Below, in pieces: positions 44,103 to 54,367 of a stretch of 64,000 nt of DNA. The notes beneath the pieces are model-generated. The model did not search any database. It saw nothing but the letters and a program-made list of their open reading frames with translations, and was not told the DNA's origin. The stretch comes from Thioalkalivibrio sp. ALJ21 (GTDB taxonomy: Bacteria; Pseudomonadota; Gammaproteobacteria; Ectothiorhodospirales; Ectothiorhodospiraceae): assembly GCF_000378605.1 (NCBI RefSeq), contig NZ_KB905157.1, forward strand, positions 247,773 through 311,772. Direction: 5' to 3'. Position 1 is the first letter of the stretch, and every line of letters starts with the position of its first letter. The translations under genes were made by a program, and so were the position numbers.

Positions 44103-45854
44103 ATGAGTCACCAGGTTCTGGCCCGCAAGTGGCGTCCCGGTCGTTTCGAGGACCTGGTCGGGCAACCGCATGTGGTGCGGGCCCTGGCCAATGCCCTGAG
44201 CGGGGATCGTCTGCATCATGCCTACCTGTTCGCCGGGACGCGCGGCGTGGGCAAGACCACGATCGCCCGTATCCTCGCGCGCTGCCTGAACTGCGAGACG
44301 GGCGTCACCCCGACCCCCTGCGGTGAATGCCGTTCCTGCGTCGAGATTGCCGAGGGCCGGCATCTCGATCTGATCGAGGTCGATGCCGCGTCCCGCACCC
44401 GCGTGGACGACACCCGTGAGCTGCTGGACAATGTCTCCTACGCCCCGACGGCGGGCCGCTTCAAGGTGTACCTGATCGACGAGGTGCACATGCTCTCCGA
44501 GAAGAGCTTCAACGCCCTGTTGAAGACGCTGGAAGAGCCGCCGGATCACGTCAAGTTCCTGCTCGCCACGACCGATCCGCAGAAACTGCCGGTCACCGTG
44601 CTGTCACGCTGCCTGCAGTTCAACCTCAAGCCGATGCCGCCGGCGCTGATCGCCGAGCACCTGACACGCATCCTCGAGGCCGAAGGCCTGCAGGCCGAGC
44701 CGGGCGCGCTGCTGCGTCTGGGCGAGGCGGCCGAGGGGTCCATGCGCGACGCGCTGAGCCTGACCGATCAGGCCATCGCCTATGGCGGCGACCGCCTGAC
44801 CGAGTCCGATGCCTGCGACATGCTGGGCCTGCTGCCGCGTACCCGCTTGACCGGGCTGCTGGATGCGGCCTTTGCCGGTGATGGCCCGGGCCTGATGCAG
44901 GGTCTGCAGGAACTCAAGGGCCTGGGGCCCGACTGGTCGCGCCTGCTGGACGAGCTGGCGGCCCTCGTGCATCGCGTGGCCGTGGAGCAGTTGGTGCGTG
45001 GCGAGGGCGGTGCCGAGGACGACGATGCCGCCGAGCGCTGGGCGCGCGAGACCGCAGCCCGGATGGACGCGGAGACCCTGCAACTGACCTACCAGATCCT
45101 GATTCATGGGGCCCGCGATTTGCCCTGGGCGCCGGATGCGCAGATGGGGGTGGAAATGACCCTGCTGCGGTTGCTGGCGTTTCGGCCGGAAGGTCCCAGC
45201 GAGGGTGCCGTGCCCGTTGAGCGCCAGGGCGGGGCCCCGGCCGCGGCACCGCGAACTGGCCCGGGTGCGGATACGGCCACGGCCCGGGCCGACGCCACGG
45301 TGCGCTCGGCTCCGCCCCCCATCCCGGAGCCGCCGCGCGAGCGGGTTCAGGAGCGGGTGCGCGAGCCGGTCCCCGATTCGGATATCGGGCCGAACGAGTC
45401 TGCGCCGCGACCCCGGGATGCCGAGCCTGTCAGGTCCCCGGAGCCGGACTCCGGGCCCTTTGACTGGCACCGCTTTGCTGAAGGTCTGCCGACCGGCACG
45501 GTGCGAGAACTCGCACTACATGGCGAATTGCAGCAACTGGATGACGAAAGCGTCGTGATCGCCGTAGCCCCGGGTACGCTCTATACCGATCGAACCCGCA
45601 CGCGCCTGAAAGAGGCCCTCGAAACACGCCTCGGGCACTCGGTGCGGCTGGAGATTGTCGACCAGACACAACCCTCGCAGGCCACGCCCGCTGCACGGCT
45701 TGCGGCAGACGCAGCGGAACGTCAGGCTAGCGCCGAAACGGCGATGCGTGAGGACCCGGTGGTGCAGGCCCTGGGCGAGGCCTTCGGGGCCGAACTGGGC
45801 ACGGTACGCATTCGCGAGGATCGCGCGGGTGACGAGCCGTCCGCGTCGCAATAG
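44103..45854 (+). CDS. dnaX: DNA polymerase III subunit gamma/tau DnaX
   Basis: A 583-residue clamp-loader ATPase. It has Walker A GTRGVGKTT, the zinc-binding cysteines in the CLNCETGVTPTPCGECRSC region, Walker B LIDEVHML and the SRC sensor (VLSRCLQF). Residues about 370-470 are a proline/acidic linker and the last 110 form the tau-type C-terminal domain. No A-AAA-AAG slippery heptamer was seen, so a short gamma form by the E. coli type of frameshift is not expected. ATG 44103 follows GGGGGAGG. It precedes ybaB and recR, the standard order. Confidence 0.96.
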   Translation: MSHQVLARKWRPGRFEDLVGQPHVVRALANALSGDRLHHAYLFAGTRGVGKTTIARILARCLNCETGVTPTPCGECRSCVEIAEGRHLDLIEVDAASRTRVDDTRELLDNVSYAPTAGRFKVYLIDEVHMLSEKSFNALLKTLEEPPDHVKFLLATTDPQKLPVTVLSRCLQFNLKPMPPALIAEHLTRILEAEGLQAEPGALLRLGEAAEGSMRDALSLTDQAIAYGGDRLTESDACDMLGLLPRTRLTGLLDAAFAGDGPGLMQGLQELKGLGPDWSRLLDELAALVHRVAVEQLVRGEGGAEDDDAAERWARETAARMDAETLQLTYQILIHGARDLPWAPDAQMGVEMTLLRLLAFRPEGPSEGAVPVERQGGAPAAAPRTGPGADTATARADATVRSAPPPIPEPPRERVQERVREPVPDSDIGPNESAPRPRDAEPVRSPEPDSGPFDWHRFAEGLPTGTVRELALHGELQQLDDESVVIAVAPGTLYTDRTRTRLKEALETRLGHSVRLEIVDQTQPSQATPAARLAADAAERQASAETAMREDPVVQALGEAFGAELGTVRIREDRAGDEPSASQ

Positions 45855-45901
45855 ATTGAACGATAACCCTCGCGCACGGCGTGGGGCAGGAGAGCGAAAT
45901 C

Positions 45902-46228
45902 ATGATGAAAGGTGGCATGGGTGGCCTGATGAAGCAGGCCCAGAAGATGCAGGAAGACATGCAGAAGATGCAGGCCGAGCTGGCCGAGATGGAGATCGAG
46001 GGCCAGGCGGGTGGCGGTCTTGTGAGTGTGCTCATGACCGGCAAATACGCGGTGCGTCGGGTCAAGATCGACCCCAGCCTGCTGGAGGACGACCGCGACA
46101 TGATCGAGGACCTGGTGGCCGCGGCGATCAATGACGCCGTGCAGAAGGTCGAGTCCACCACCCAGGAGCGTATGGGCAGTCTGACCCAGGGCATGGGCCT
46201 GCCGGCCGGGATGAAGCTGCCGTTCTGA
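45902..46228 (+). CDS. ybaB: Nucleoid-associated protein YbaB/EbfC
   Basis: A 108-residue DNA-binding protein of the YbaB/EbfC family, which forms tweezers-like dimers on DNA. It begins [17 protein letters not shown] and has a methionine/glutamine-rich first helix. GGAGAG precedes the ATG pair at 45902/45905. It lies between dnaX and recR as usual. Confidence 0.95.
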   Translation: MMKGGMGGLMKQAQKMQEDMQKMQAELAEMEIEGQAGGGLVSVLMTGKYAVRRVKIDPSLLEDDRDMIEDLVAAAINDAVQKVESTTQERMGSLTQGMGLPAGMKLPF

Positions 46229-46243
46229 TCCCGACCGATCCGA

Positions 46244-46834
46244 ATGGACACTGAACTCGACGAGCTGGTGCAGGCGCTGCGCTGCCTGCCGGGCGTCGGT
46301 GCCAAATCCGCGCGGCGCATGGCGCTGCACCTGCTGGAGCGCGACCGCGACGGTGCGCGCCGGCTGGCGCGCGCGGTCGACCAGGCGGTCGAGCGCGTCG
46401 GACACTGCCAGGTGTGCCGCACGTTGACCACGGCCGAGGTCTGTTCCCGCTGCGCGGATCCCGAGCGCGACCTGGGCGTGATCTGCGTGGTCGAGAGCCC
46501 GGGCGACGTGATGGCCATCGAATCGGCGACCGACTTTACAGGCCGCTTCCATGTCCTGCTGGGGCGGCTTTCGCCGCTGGACGGTATCGGCCCCGAAGAG
46601 CTGGGGCTGGATCGGCTGGAGGCGCGTCTGCAGGAGGATGGTGTGCGCGAGCTGATCCTGGCGACCAACACCTCGGTCGAGGGCGAGGTCACCGCACACT
46701 ACCTCGCCGAGATGGCCGCGCGCCACGGTATTCGTGCCACGCGTATCGCGCAGGGGATCCCCACCGGTGGCGAGCTCGAATACATTGACGCCGGCACCCT
46801 TGCGCATGCCCTGTCCGGGCGCCGCGAGTACTGA
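46244..46834 (+). CDS. recR: Recombination mediator RecR
   Basis: A 196-residue protein with a helix-hairpin-helix ([20 protein letters not shown]), a zinc-finger [19 protein letters not shown] and a Toprim domain ([12 protein letters not shown]). With RecF/RecO it loads RecA at gaps. It is 15 bp after ybaB, forming the dnaX-ybaB-recR operon. Confidence 0.97.
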   Translation: MDTELDELVQALRCLPGVGAKSARRMALHLLERDRDGARRLARAVDQAVERVGHCQVCRTLTTAEVCSRCADPERDLGVICVVESPGDVMAIESATDFTGRFHVLLGRLSPLDGIGPEELGLDRLEARLQEDGVRELILATNTSVEGEVTAHYLAEMAARHGIRATRIAQGIPTGGELEYIDAGTLAHALSGRREY

Positions 46835-46910
46835 GCGCGCCTGCGCCGTTGGCGCGTTGAATCCATTACCATTCCCTGATATAAATCCGCGCGCCGTTTA
46901 GGAGAAGAAG

Positions 46911-47255
46911 ATGGCTGACTGCATCTTTTGCAAGATCGTCGCGGGGGAGATCCCGGCGAAGATCGTGTTCGAGGACGACCAGGTCCTGGCCTTCGAAGAC
47001 CTGAATCCCCAGGCCCCGACGCATGTGCTGGTGATCCCGAAACAGCACATCGCCACCCTGAACGAACTGACCGCCGAGACTGCTCCGGTCATCGGGCATA
47101 TGGCGCATGTGGCGGCACAGATTGCACGCGATCGCGGATTTGCGGAAAACGGTTATCGAACCGTGATGAACTGCAACCAAGACGGCGGGCAAACGGTCTA
47201 CCATGTACACATGCACGTACTGGGCGGTCGCGCGCTGAGCTGGCCCCCGGGCTAA
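46911..47255 (+). CDS. hinT: HIT-family purine nucleoside phosphoramidase HinT
   Basis: A 114-residue HIT protein with the catalytic HVHMHVLGGR (H-x-H-x-H) and the N-terminal CIFCKIVAGEIPAKI. It hydrolyses adenosine phosphoramidates and lysyl-AMP-type substrates. AGGAGAAG precedes the ATG. Confidence 0.95.
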   Translation: MADCIFCKIVAGEIPAKIVFEDDQVLAFEDLNPQAPTHVLVIPKQHIATLNELTAETAPVIGHMAHVAAQIARDRGFAENGYRTVMNCNQDGGQTVYHVHMHVLGGRALSWPPG

Positions 47256-47284
47256 TCGAGACAACACAACACGGACGATACGGC

Positions 47285-48181
47285 GTGACGCGACGGAATC
47301 ATCACGGTGAAGCCAGGCAAGCAGCGCGGGACAACAGCCCGCGGCTGGCGCCTGCTCGCGTGCCAATCGCGCTGGCACTGGCCGTCTTGTTCGGATTGGC
47401 CGCCACCAGTGTGGCTCATGCCGATGATCGCTATTCCCTGACGTACACCCCCACCAGCACCGAGTCGACGCTTGGTGGGCCGGATCGCGCCGATGAAGAA
47501 GCCGCGTACGAATCCGAGAGCGGGACCGTGGTGGACCCGGTCGGTATGGAACCGATCGGTAGCGCGGCCCGCTCCGGGCCGAACGTCCTGCCGATGACTG
47601 ATCCGGAGCCTGCCTCGGCGAGCCGCGACTGGCGCTATCAGCTGACGCTGCGCACCGAGACCACCGGCGGCCTGCCGGGTGAAGAGGCCGGCATGGGCGT
47701 TCTCTCCAGCCGCCTGTTCGAGGTGGAAGGGGCCTACCACCAGCAGCTGGGCGCCGGTTTTGGCTACGGCCTGAACCTGGGGCTCGGCATGGAGTCTCGT
47801 CCGGGCTGGTCGGACCTGGGCCCGGAGACGGAATCGACCGCCTATTTCACCGACCTCAGCTTTGGTCCCACCTTTGCGTCCGGGTCTGGCCGCTTTGACA
47901 GTCAGTTCCGTGTCGGCGTGCGCCAATCACTGACGAGTGGAGACGATGCCCTCGGCTTTGGCTACGGGGGCCGTCATCGCGAGCTGGGCCGCAGTGCGGG
48001 TTACCTCAGCCTCGACAGCCGCCTGCGCCTGCAGAACCAGTCCGAGTTGTCGCTGAGCCTGTATTACGACGACTATTCGCTGAACACCTCGAGCGACTGG
48101 ATGTCCGACCGTCTCGACTTCGAGAGCACCCGCGACGCGTCGTCCTCGGTGGTCGGCGTGGAGATGGGGCTGACGTTCTAG
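47285..48181 (+). CDS. Exported protein, probable outer-membrane barrel
   Basis: A 298-residue protein starting at GTG 47285, 29 bp after hinT. A long basic lead (about 1-25) is followed by the hydrophobic core ALALAVLFGLAATSVAHA, a signal peptide. The mature part has an acidic stretch and then alternating strands (YQLTLRTETTGG, YGLNLGLGMES, SQFRVGVRQSL), ending GVEMGLTF with a C-terminal phenylalanine, as in outer-membrane barrels. Start is uncertain because the ribosome site is weak. Family not recognised. Confidence 0.7.
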   Translation: MTRRNHHGEARQAARDNSPRLAPARVPIALALAVLFGLAATSVAHADDRYSLTYTPTSTESTLGGPDRADEEAAYESESGTVVDPVGMEPIGSAARSGPNVLPMTDPEPASASRDWRYQLTLRTETTGGLPGEEAGMGVLSSRLFEVEGAYHQQLGAGFGYGLNLGLGMESRPGWSDLGPETESTAYFTDLSFGPTFASGSGRFDSQFRVGVRQSLTSGDDALGFGYGGRHRELGRSAGYLSLDSRLRLQNQSELSLSLYYDDYSLNTSSDWMSDRLDFESTRDASSSVVGVEMGLTF

Positions 48182-48200
48182 CGATGCGCTGTTCTCGAAT

Positions 48201-49085
48201 CTAGCGTTTCTCCAGCGTCCCCAGAAGTGCAGTCCAGGCCTCGAGCCGCGCCTCGGGCAGCGTGCCTTGATCGACGCCTTCCCTTACCGCGCAGCCGGGT
48301 TCGGTCTGGTGCCGACAGTTGCGAAATCGGCAAGTGTCGGCAAGCGCTTCGATATCCGGAAACCCGCGCACCAGCGCATCGATGGATTCCAGTTCCGGCG
48401 TAAAGTCACGCACGCCCGGCGAGTCGATCCAGGCGCCACCCCCTGTCAATGAGTACCACTGTGCCGTGACCGTCGTGTGGCGGCCCTCGCCGGACGCCGC
48501 GAGATCCCCCGCTTCCGGAAGCTTGATATCACCGCTGCCGTGGCGCTCCAGCAGCGCGGCGATCAGCGACGATTTGCCCACCCCGGACTGTCCGATCAGG
48601 ATATTGGTATGCCCCCGGGCCGCCTCGGCGAGGGCGTCCAGCCCGTACCCGCTGCGGGCGCTGACGTGCAGGGGAGCGAGGTCCAGGTGGGCGTAGGGGG
48701 CCAGCCAGTCCGAGGGTGCGGCGGGCCCCGCGTCCTGCTTGTTCACCAGGATCCGTGGCCGTGCGGGGAGGTTGTACACCGCGACCAGGAACCGGTCGAT
48801 CAGGAAGCGCGCCGGCATCGGGGAGGGCGCGATCACGATCCAGACGGTGTCGATGTTCGCCGCGATGACCTTGCGCCGACCAAAGCCGTCCTGGCGCACC
48901 AGGGTGTTGTCCCGGGGCAGGCGTCGCTGAATCTGCTCCCCCGCTGCGTCCATCTCCACGCGATCACCACAGGCGAGATCCTTCTGGCGGCGGTGCAGTC
49001 GGATTCGGCGCGGCTCCGCGTCCTCCGGCACCGCGATATCGGCCATCTGATTGTGGCGGGCGTGAACCCGGCCGGTCGGACTCAA
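48201..49085 (-). CDS. rsgA: Ribosome small subunit GTPase RsgA
   Basis: A 294-residue circularly permuted GTPase that helps mature the 30S subunit. It has an OB-fold (about 5-70), G4 NKQD before G1 GQSGVGKSSL and G3 DSPGVRDF, then a zinc motif with CRFRNCRHQTEPGC. The start is unclear: TTG 49085 keeps the conserved GRVHARHNQ first strand, while ATG 49046 would remove it. The TTG lies inside a hairpin that may also end the phhB transcript. Confidence 0.9.
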   Translation of the reverse strand: MSPTGRVHARHNQMADIAVPEDAEPRRIRLHRRQKDLACGDRVEMDAAGEQIQRRLPRDNTLVRQDGFGRRKVIAANIDTVWIVIAPSPMPARFLIDRFLVAVYNLPARPRILVNKQDAGPAAPSDWLAPYAHLDLAPLHVSARSGYGLDALAEAARGHTNILIGQSGVGKSSLIAALLERHGSGDIKLPEAGDLAASGEGRHTTVTAQWYSLTGGGAWIDSPGVRDFTPELESIDALVRGFPDIEALADTCRFRNCRHQTEPGCAVREGVDQGTLPEARLEAWTALLGTLEKR

Positions 49086-49127
49086 GAGTCCGAACCGGCC
49101 GGTGCCGGGGTCTTGCCGGTTGGCAGA

Positions 49128-49463
49128 CTAGTCAAAGAGCGCATCGATACGGGCGGCGCAGATCAAGTCGTTTTCTGTCAGACCGCCCACCGCGTGTGTC
49201 GAGAACTGCACCGAGCAGCGGTTGTAGCCCACGGCCATGTCCGGGTGGTGGTCCTCTACATGGGCGATCCAGGCCACCGCGTTCACGAACGCCATCGTCT
49301 CGTGAAAGTTCTTGAACTTGAAGCTTCGCTGGATGCTGCGGCCGGCCTCGTCGATGCCCCAGTGGCTGTCCAGCTGGCCGAGGCCGCGCTCGGCGTCCTC
49401 GCGCGACATCGGCTCGGTGAAGCCTTCGCAGGCCTGGCAGTGCTTGGTCTTCAGATCACTCAT
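49128..49463 (-). CDS. phhB: Pterin-4a-carbinolamine dehydratase PhhB
   Basis: A 111-residue enzyme that recycles the pterin cofactor of aromatic amino acid hydroxylases. The active-site region is AWIAHVEDHHPDM and the YNRCSVQFSTHAVGGLTE stretch is typical. It overlaps the cytochrome c gene by 8 bp. No phenylalanine hydroxylase gene is in the window; many bacteria carry this gene for moonlighting or molybdopterin-related reasons. Confidence 0.93.
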   Translation of the reverse strand: MSDLKTKHCQACEGFTEPMSREDAERGLGQLDSHWGIDEAGRSIQRSFKFKNFHETMAFVNAVAWIAHVEDHHPDMAVGYNRCSVQFSTHAVGGLTENDLICAARIDALFD

Positions 49464-49761
49464 CGAACTGGTAGTACTCCGCGTTCAGATAGGCCACCAC
49501 CGCCTCGATCTCGTCGTCGAACCAGTTGGTGCCCAGTTGTGCGTTGCAGTTGTTTACCTGCCGGACCAGGTGGTCATAGTCGCCGACGATCCGGTTGTCG
49601 CGCGTGTACAGGTCGGTACCATCGCCACCGACCATGTCGGCATGACAGCTGATGCAGTTGTCCTGATGCAGGTTCTTGCCCTTCTGGATGTCGTCGGCCT
49701 GGGCGGTGCCCAGGGAAAAACCAAGGCCCAGGGCCGCAAGGCTTGAGATGATCAGTCGCAT
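49456..49761 (-). CDS. Small periplasmic c-type cytochrome
   Basis: A 101-residue protein with a signal peptide (about 1-22, ending AQA) and one haem-attachment motif CISCH. It is a class I mono-haem cytochrome of about 8-9 kDa when mature. Candidate distal haem ligands are methionine in the ADMVGG region, but this is not certain. An extra cysteine is in [16 protein letters not shown] precedes ATG 49761. It probably shuttles electrons to an oxidase; its partner is unknown. Confidence 0.88.
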   Translation of the reverse strand: MRLIISSLAALGLGFSLGTAQADDIQKGKNLHQDNCISCHADMVGGDGTDLYTRDNRIVGDYDHLVRQVNNCNAQLGTNWFDDEIEAVVAYLNAEYYQFDE

Positions 49762-49899
49762 GATTCCCTCCTTTGTGGGGAATGGATCCGGCGGGACCGC
49801 ATGGTCCCCGAGACCTTGGCCATGTTGCATGTGAGCAAAACGGACAACGTCGTCCCGGACCATGATGATAGACTTCGAGCGCACAGGAAAGGAGCGGGC

Positions 49900-50466
49900 A
49901 TGGCAGCGAGCGCCGAAAACCTGATCTGGATCGATCTCGAGATGACCGGCCTGGATCCCCAGAACGACCGGATCATCGAGGTGGCGACCATCGTCACCGA
50001 CAAGGAACTGAACATCCTGGCGGAGGGCCCGGTCCTTGCGATCTACCAGCCCGCCGACGTGCTGGATGCGATGGACGAATGGAATCGGCGCACGCATGGG
50101 GCCTCCGGTCTGATCGAGCGCATCCGCCACAGTAGTACGGATGCGGCCGCCGCCGAACGCGAGACCATCGATTTCCTGTCCGACTATGTGCCGAAAGGGG
50201 CCTCGCCGATGTGCGGGAACTCGATCTGCCAGGATCGACGTTTCATGGCGCGTCTGATGCCGCAGCTGGAGGCCTATTTCCACTACCGCAACCTGGACGT
50301 CTCTACGCTCAAGGAGCTGGCCCGGCGCTGGGCACCGGACGTGCTCTCGAAGCTGCAGAAGAACGCCTCGCACCAGGCGTTGCAGGACATCCGCGACTCC
50401 ATCGACGAACTCCGCGTCTACCGCGAGCACTTCATCCAGTTGCCGCCCGCCGCCGCCCACGACTGA
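49900..50466 (+). CDS. orn: Oligoribonuclease Orn
   Basis: A 188-residue DEDDh 3'-5' exoribonuclease that degrades short oligoribonucleotides, including pGpG from c-di-GMP breakdown. Exo I is [10 protein letters not shown]; the catalytic [14 protein letters not shown] is near the end. AAAGGAG precedes ATG 49900. It is divergent from the cytochrome/phhB/rsgA genes; orn and rsgA are often divergent neighbours in gammaproteobacteria. Confidence 0.96.
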   Translation: MAASAENLIWIDLEMTGLDPQNDRIIEVATIVTDKELNILAEGPVLAIYQPADVLDAMDEWNRRTHGASGLIERIRHSSTDAAAAERETIDFLSDYVPKGASPMCGNSICQDRRFMARLMPQLEAYFHYRNLDVSTLKELARRWAPDVLSKLQKNASHQALQDIRDSIDELRVYREHFIQLPPAAAHD

Positions 50467-50504
50467 TCGCGCTTCGGCTGGCCGGCTGCCTGTTTGTGGC
50501 TGGC

Positions 50505-51278
50505 TCTGGTTCGGCATCCGGTGTTTACGTGCCTTCGGTCCGCCGCCTGCCTGCGCTGTCTCGGCAGCGCGCCGCGCCAGTTGTTGATCAAAAACGGGCT
50601 TCTTTGCTCGTGCAAAGAAGTACCCAAGAAACACGCCCGGGATTCGCCCGGGAACCTTGCTCCGGGCGCGCCAGGCCGGCGGCGCTGAAACTCGCTTCGC
50701 TCAGACAGTCAGCGCCTTTTCTCCGTCCTGTCACGCCCTCCACAAGGGGCTCATATCGGGAGGGAAAGTCAAAACCGGTGGTATTCCAGCACTTCTGGCT
50801 ACTCCGTACGCCGTAGGGTGCGTTGAGCGCCGCGAAACGCACCGTTCCAACGCCGTGGCAACCCTGATGCGATTCGCTGCGCTCATCACATCCTACGATG
50901 GGGTCCGGCGCCCGCTGGCGGGCGCGGCACGCCAGGGCCGAAGGCCGCGCGTGCCAAGATGTCCGAATACCCACCTCCATCCACTGGCACGAACGTCAGG
51001 CCAGCCGCTGTCTTGACCTTATCCCCCCGTATGAAGCCCCTTGCGGAGGGGTCCTCGGGACGGAAGAGAGGCGCTGACTGTCTGAGCGGAGCGACAGCGC
51101 AGCGAGTTTCAGCGCCGCCGGCCCGAGGGCCCTGGAGCAAGGTTCCCGGGCGGAATCCGGGTGCCCTTCTTTGGGTACTTTCTTGGGCAAGCAAGAAAGT
51201 GCCTCGCGGCGCGCTCGCGAGTGAGCGCTCGGCAGTATGCGGACCAAAGGCACGTAAACAGCGGATGCCGAACCAGGC
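50505..51278. repeat. Non-coding block with two facing ~270-bp repeat copies
   Basis: The arms at about 50505-50776 and 51008-51278 are related in opposite orientation: both contain TTCGGCATCC followed by a TGTTTACGTGCCTT-type run, CAAGAAA-type and CCGGGAACCTTGCTCC segments, the GGCGGCGCTGAAACTCGCT segment and a CAGACAGTCAGCGCC segment. They are imperfect copies, with small insertions. The centre holds the GTAGGGTGCG-type repeats. No credible gene lies in 50467-51361. Confidence 0.7.
50812..50897. repeat. Facing GTAGGGTGCGTTGAG-type repeats
   Basis: 50812-50844 (plus) reads CGTAGGGTGCGTTGAG and then CGCCGCGAAACGCACCG. 50866-50897 is a degenerate copy in the minus direction. A third copy is inside the sdh operon at 21662-21694. 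Confidence 0.65.
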
Positions 51279-51361
51279 CCAGCCTCAACGGCGCTGGCAA
51301 CTGACCACAGGCGGAGCTGCATAGTAAGGGACTGGTGCGGAAACCTGCCGGCAGGCGGAGG

Positions 51362-52216
51362 CTAGTAGAAGCGACCGAGGGCGCCGCGGACCTGCACCTC
51401 GGTCTCCGGCGTCAGGTGCGCGCCCAACTCTAGCGGATGATCCGGCAGCAGCAGGACCACCGACGAGCCGAGGTTGAAACGCCCCATTTCGGTCCCGCGC
51501 TCGAGCGTAATCTCGCGATCCGGATATTCGCTGCAGCTGTAGGGCTGCCCGGCCGGCGGCGTCACCTCGCCCGCCCAGACCGTCTCGATCGAGCCGACGT
51601 TCTGGGCCCCGATCAGGGCGACGGCCATCGGCCCGAAATGCGTGTCGAAGCAGGCCACCACGCGCTCGTTGCGGGCATACAGGCGCGGTACGTGGCGCAC
51701 GATGCGCGGTGCGACGGAGAACAGCCGACCGGGCACATGCAGCATGTGGGTCAGCGTGCCGGTCAGCGGCATGTGCAGCCGGTGATAATGCCGTGGCGAC
51801 AGGTAGAGCGTCACGAAATGGCCATGCCGAAACGGTTCGGCAAGGTCTTCCTCACCGCCCAGGAGCTCCCGCACCGTGTAGTGGTGGCCCTTGGCCTGAA
51901 AGATCTGGCCGGCCTCGATGCGCCCAGCCGCGCTGACCCGCGAATCGGCGGGGCTGACGACCGTGTTGTCGTCACCCGCCAGGGGGCGGGCGTCCTCGCG
52001 CAGCGCCCGCGTGAACAGGGCATTGAAGCTGGGGTAGGCCGCGATGTCGGGCTCCGCCGCCTCGTCCATGTTCAACCCGTACTGGCGCACGAACCAGCGC
52101 AGCAGCGGCTGGACACGCGGGCTCTCGATGCGGGCCAGGCGGTGCACAACCCGCGACAGCGCATGCTGCGGCAGCAGGTGGGAAGCTCGGGCCAGCCAGG
52201 GGTCTAGGGCACTCAT
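51362..52216 (-). CDS. psd: Phosphatidylserine decarboxylase Psd
   Basis: A 284-residue proenzyme that forms phosphatidylethanolamine. The self-cleavage motif is LGSS near the C-terminus (NLGSSVVLLLP), where the serine becomes the pyruvoyl group. It has HRLHMP and VSPADSRV typical of the bacterial family. ATG 52216 gives the family N-terminus. It is divergent from prmB. Confidence 0.96.
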   Translation of the reverse strand: MSALDPWLARASHLLPQHALSRVVHRLARIESPRVQPLLRWFVRQYGLNMDEAAEPDIAAYPSFNALFTRALREDARPLAGDDNTVVSPADSRVSAAGRIEAGQIFQAKGHHYTVRELLGGEEDLAEPFRHGHFVTLYLSPRHYHRLHMPLTGTLTHMLHVPGRLFSVAPRIVRHVPRLYARNERVVACFDTHFGPMAVALIGAQNVGSIETVWAGEVTPPAGQPYSCSEYPDREITLERGTEMGRFNLGSSVVLLLPDHPLELGAHLTPETEVQVRGALGRFY

Positions 52217-52294
52217 CGGAATACTCGGTTCGGGCGCACGGGACGGAAGCGAGCCGGTATGATGACGGCCCCCACGCCAATGGGAAAGGCCCAA

Positions 52295-53182
52295 ATGGAA
52301 TCCACCACAGGACTGCGCACGCTGCGCGACTTCATCCGCTTTGGCGCGAGCCAGTTTCGCGCGGCCGGGCTGAGCTTCGGCCACGGGACGGACAACGCCT
52401 TCGACGAGGCCGCCTGGTTGGTGCTGCATACGCTGCATCTGCCGCTGGATCTGCCCGAGAGCTGGTGGTCGTCGAACCTGAGCGAGGCCGAACGCACGCG
52501 GGTGATTGCGGTGCTGCGCACGCGCATCGAGACACGCAAGCCAGCGGCCTATCTGACCGGCGAGGCCTGGTTTGCCGGGCTGCCGTTCTTTGTCGACGAA
52601 CACGTGCTGGTGCCGCGCTCGCCCCTGGCGGAGTTGATCGCGGTCGGCTTCGAGCCATGGATCGAGGCCGATTCGGTCGAGCGGGTGCTGGATTTGTGCA
52701 CGGGGGGCGGCTGCATCGGCATCGCCACGGCGCTGGCCCTGCCGCAGGCACAGGTCGATCTGAGCGATGTCTCCGAACCGGCGCTGGCCGTCGCGGTGCG
52801 CAACATCGAGCGCCATGACGTTGGCGACCGCGTGCAGATTCGGCACTCCGATGTCTTCGATGCGCTGGGGCCGGAGGATCGCTACGACCTCATCGTGAGC
52901 AATCCGCCCTATGTCGATGCCCGCGACATGGCCGAGCTGCCACAAGAGTACCGCCACGAACCCGAATTGGGCCTGGCTGCGGGCGAGGATGGCCTCGACA
53001 TCGTACGCCGCATCCTGGCCGATGCCCGCCGCCATCTGACCGAGGACGGCGCGCTGATCGTCGAGGTCGGCAACAGCCAGCCCGCGGTGGAGGAGGCCTT
53101 CCCGGACCTGCCGCTGATCTGGCTGGAGTTCGAATCTGGTGGCCACGGGGTCTTCCTCGCGTATGCCCGGGATCTTCCGTAG
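52295..53182 (+). CDS. prmB: Ribosomal protein L3 glutamine methyltransferase PrmB
   Basis: A 295-residue SAM-dependent N5-glutamine methyltransferase. It has the SAM motif LDLCTGGGCIGIA, the catalytic SNPPYVDA and the PrmB-type LVPRSPLAELI loop, which separates it from PrmC. ATG 52295 is preceded by GGGAAAGG; ATG 52259/52262 would add residues without such a site. dapB follows 42 bp downstream. Confidence 0.94.
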   Translation: MESTTGLRTLRDFIRFGASQFRAAGLSFGHGTDNAFDEAAWLVLHTLHLPLDLPESWWSSNLSEAERTRVIAVLRTRIETRKPAAYLTGEAWFAGLPFFVDEHVLVPRSPLAELIAVGFEPWIEADSVERVLDLCTGGGCIGIATALALPQAQVDLSDVSEPALAVAVRNIERHDVGDRVQIRHSDVFDALGPEDRYDLIVSNPPYVDARDMAELPQEYRHEPELGLAAGEDGLDIVRRILADARRHLTEDGALIVEVGNSQPAVEEAFPDLPLIWLEFESGGHGVFLAYARDLP

Positions 53183-54019
<837 letters not shown>

Positions 54020-54031
54020 GATCCAGCTGCT

Positions 54032-54367
54032 TCAGCTGCGCGGCTTGAAGCCGGGCGGGTGGCGCGCGATCCAGACGACGAAGTCCCGCACGACCGGCTC
54101 GGCGAGCAAGGCCTTTGCGGTGTTCAGACGCTCGGCCAGGGTCTGCTCGTCAAAGTGCTTGTGGATGTGGTCGTGGCAGGGGCGGCAGACCCAGAGGATT
54201 CGCTGTTCGCGCTCGCTGCGAGTGAACAGGCGCCGGATGCGCTTGCGTCGGTGCTGTTTGCGCGGGATCAGGTGATGCCGCGTCAGGTCGTCCATCGACC
54301 GGCCGCACAGTTCGCAGGCCGGTGGCGGGCCGGACACCCCCGACATCATGGCTTCGCCCTGGCTCAC
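54032..54367 (-). CDS. Small HNH-nuclease-like zinc protein
   Basis: A 111-residue protein with two C-x2-C pairs (CELCGR and CRPCHDHIH) and a RHHLIPRKQH motif between them, the arrangement of an HNH nuclease fold with a structural zinc. The catalytic-type H-H and N/H positions are partly visible, so activity is uncertain. The start is GTG 54367, overlapping the upstream gene's stop by 4 bp, or ATG 54349. It is convergent with dapB, 12 bp away. Confidence 0.75.
   Translation of the reverse strand: MSQGEAMMSGVSGPPPACELCGRSMDDLTRHHLIPRKQHRRKRIRRLFTRSEREQRILWVCRPCHDHIHKHFDEQTLAERLNTAKALLAEPVVRDFVVWIARHPPGFKPRS

Noticed and set aside
44103..45854. Programmed frameshift in dnaX
   Set aside because: No A-AAA-AAG slippery heptamer was seen in the gene.
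50467..51361. Several short open frames in the repeat block
   Set aside because: They follow the repeat arms on both strands with similar translations, have no ribosome sites and no domains.
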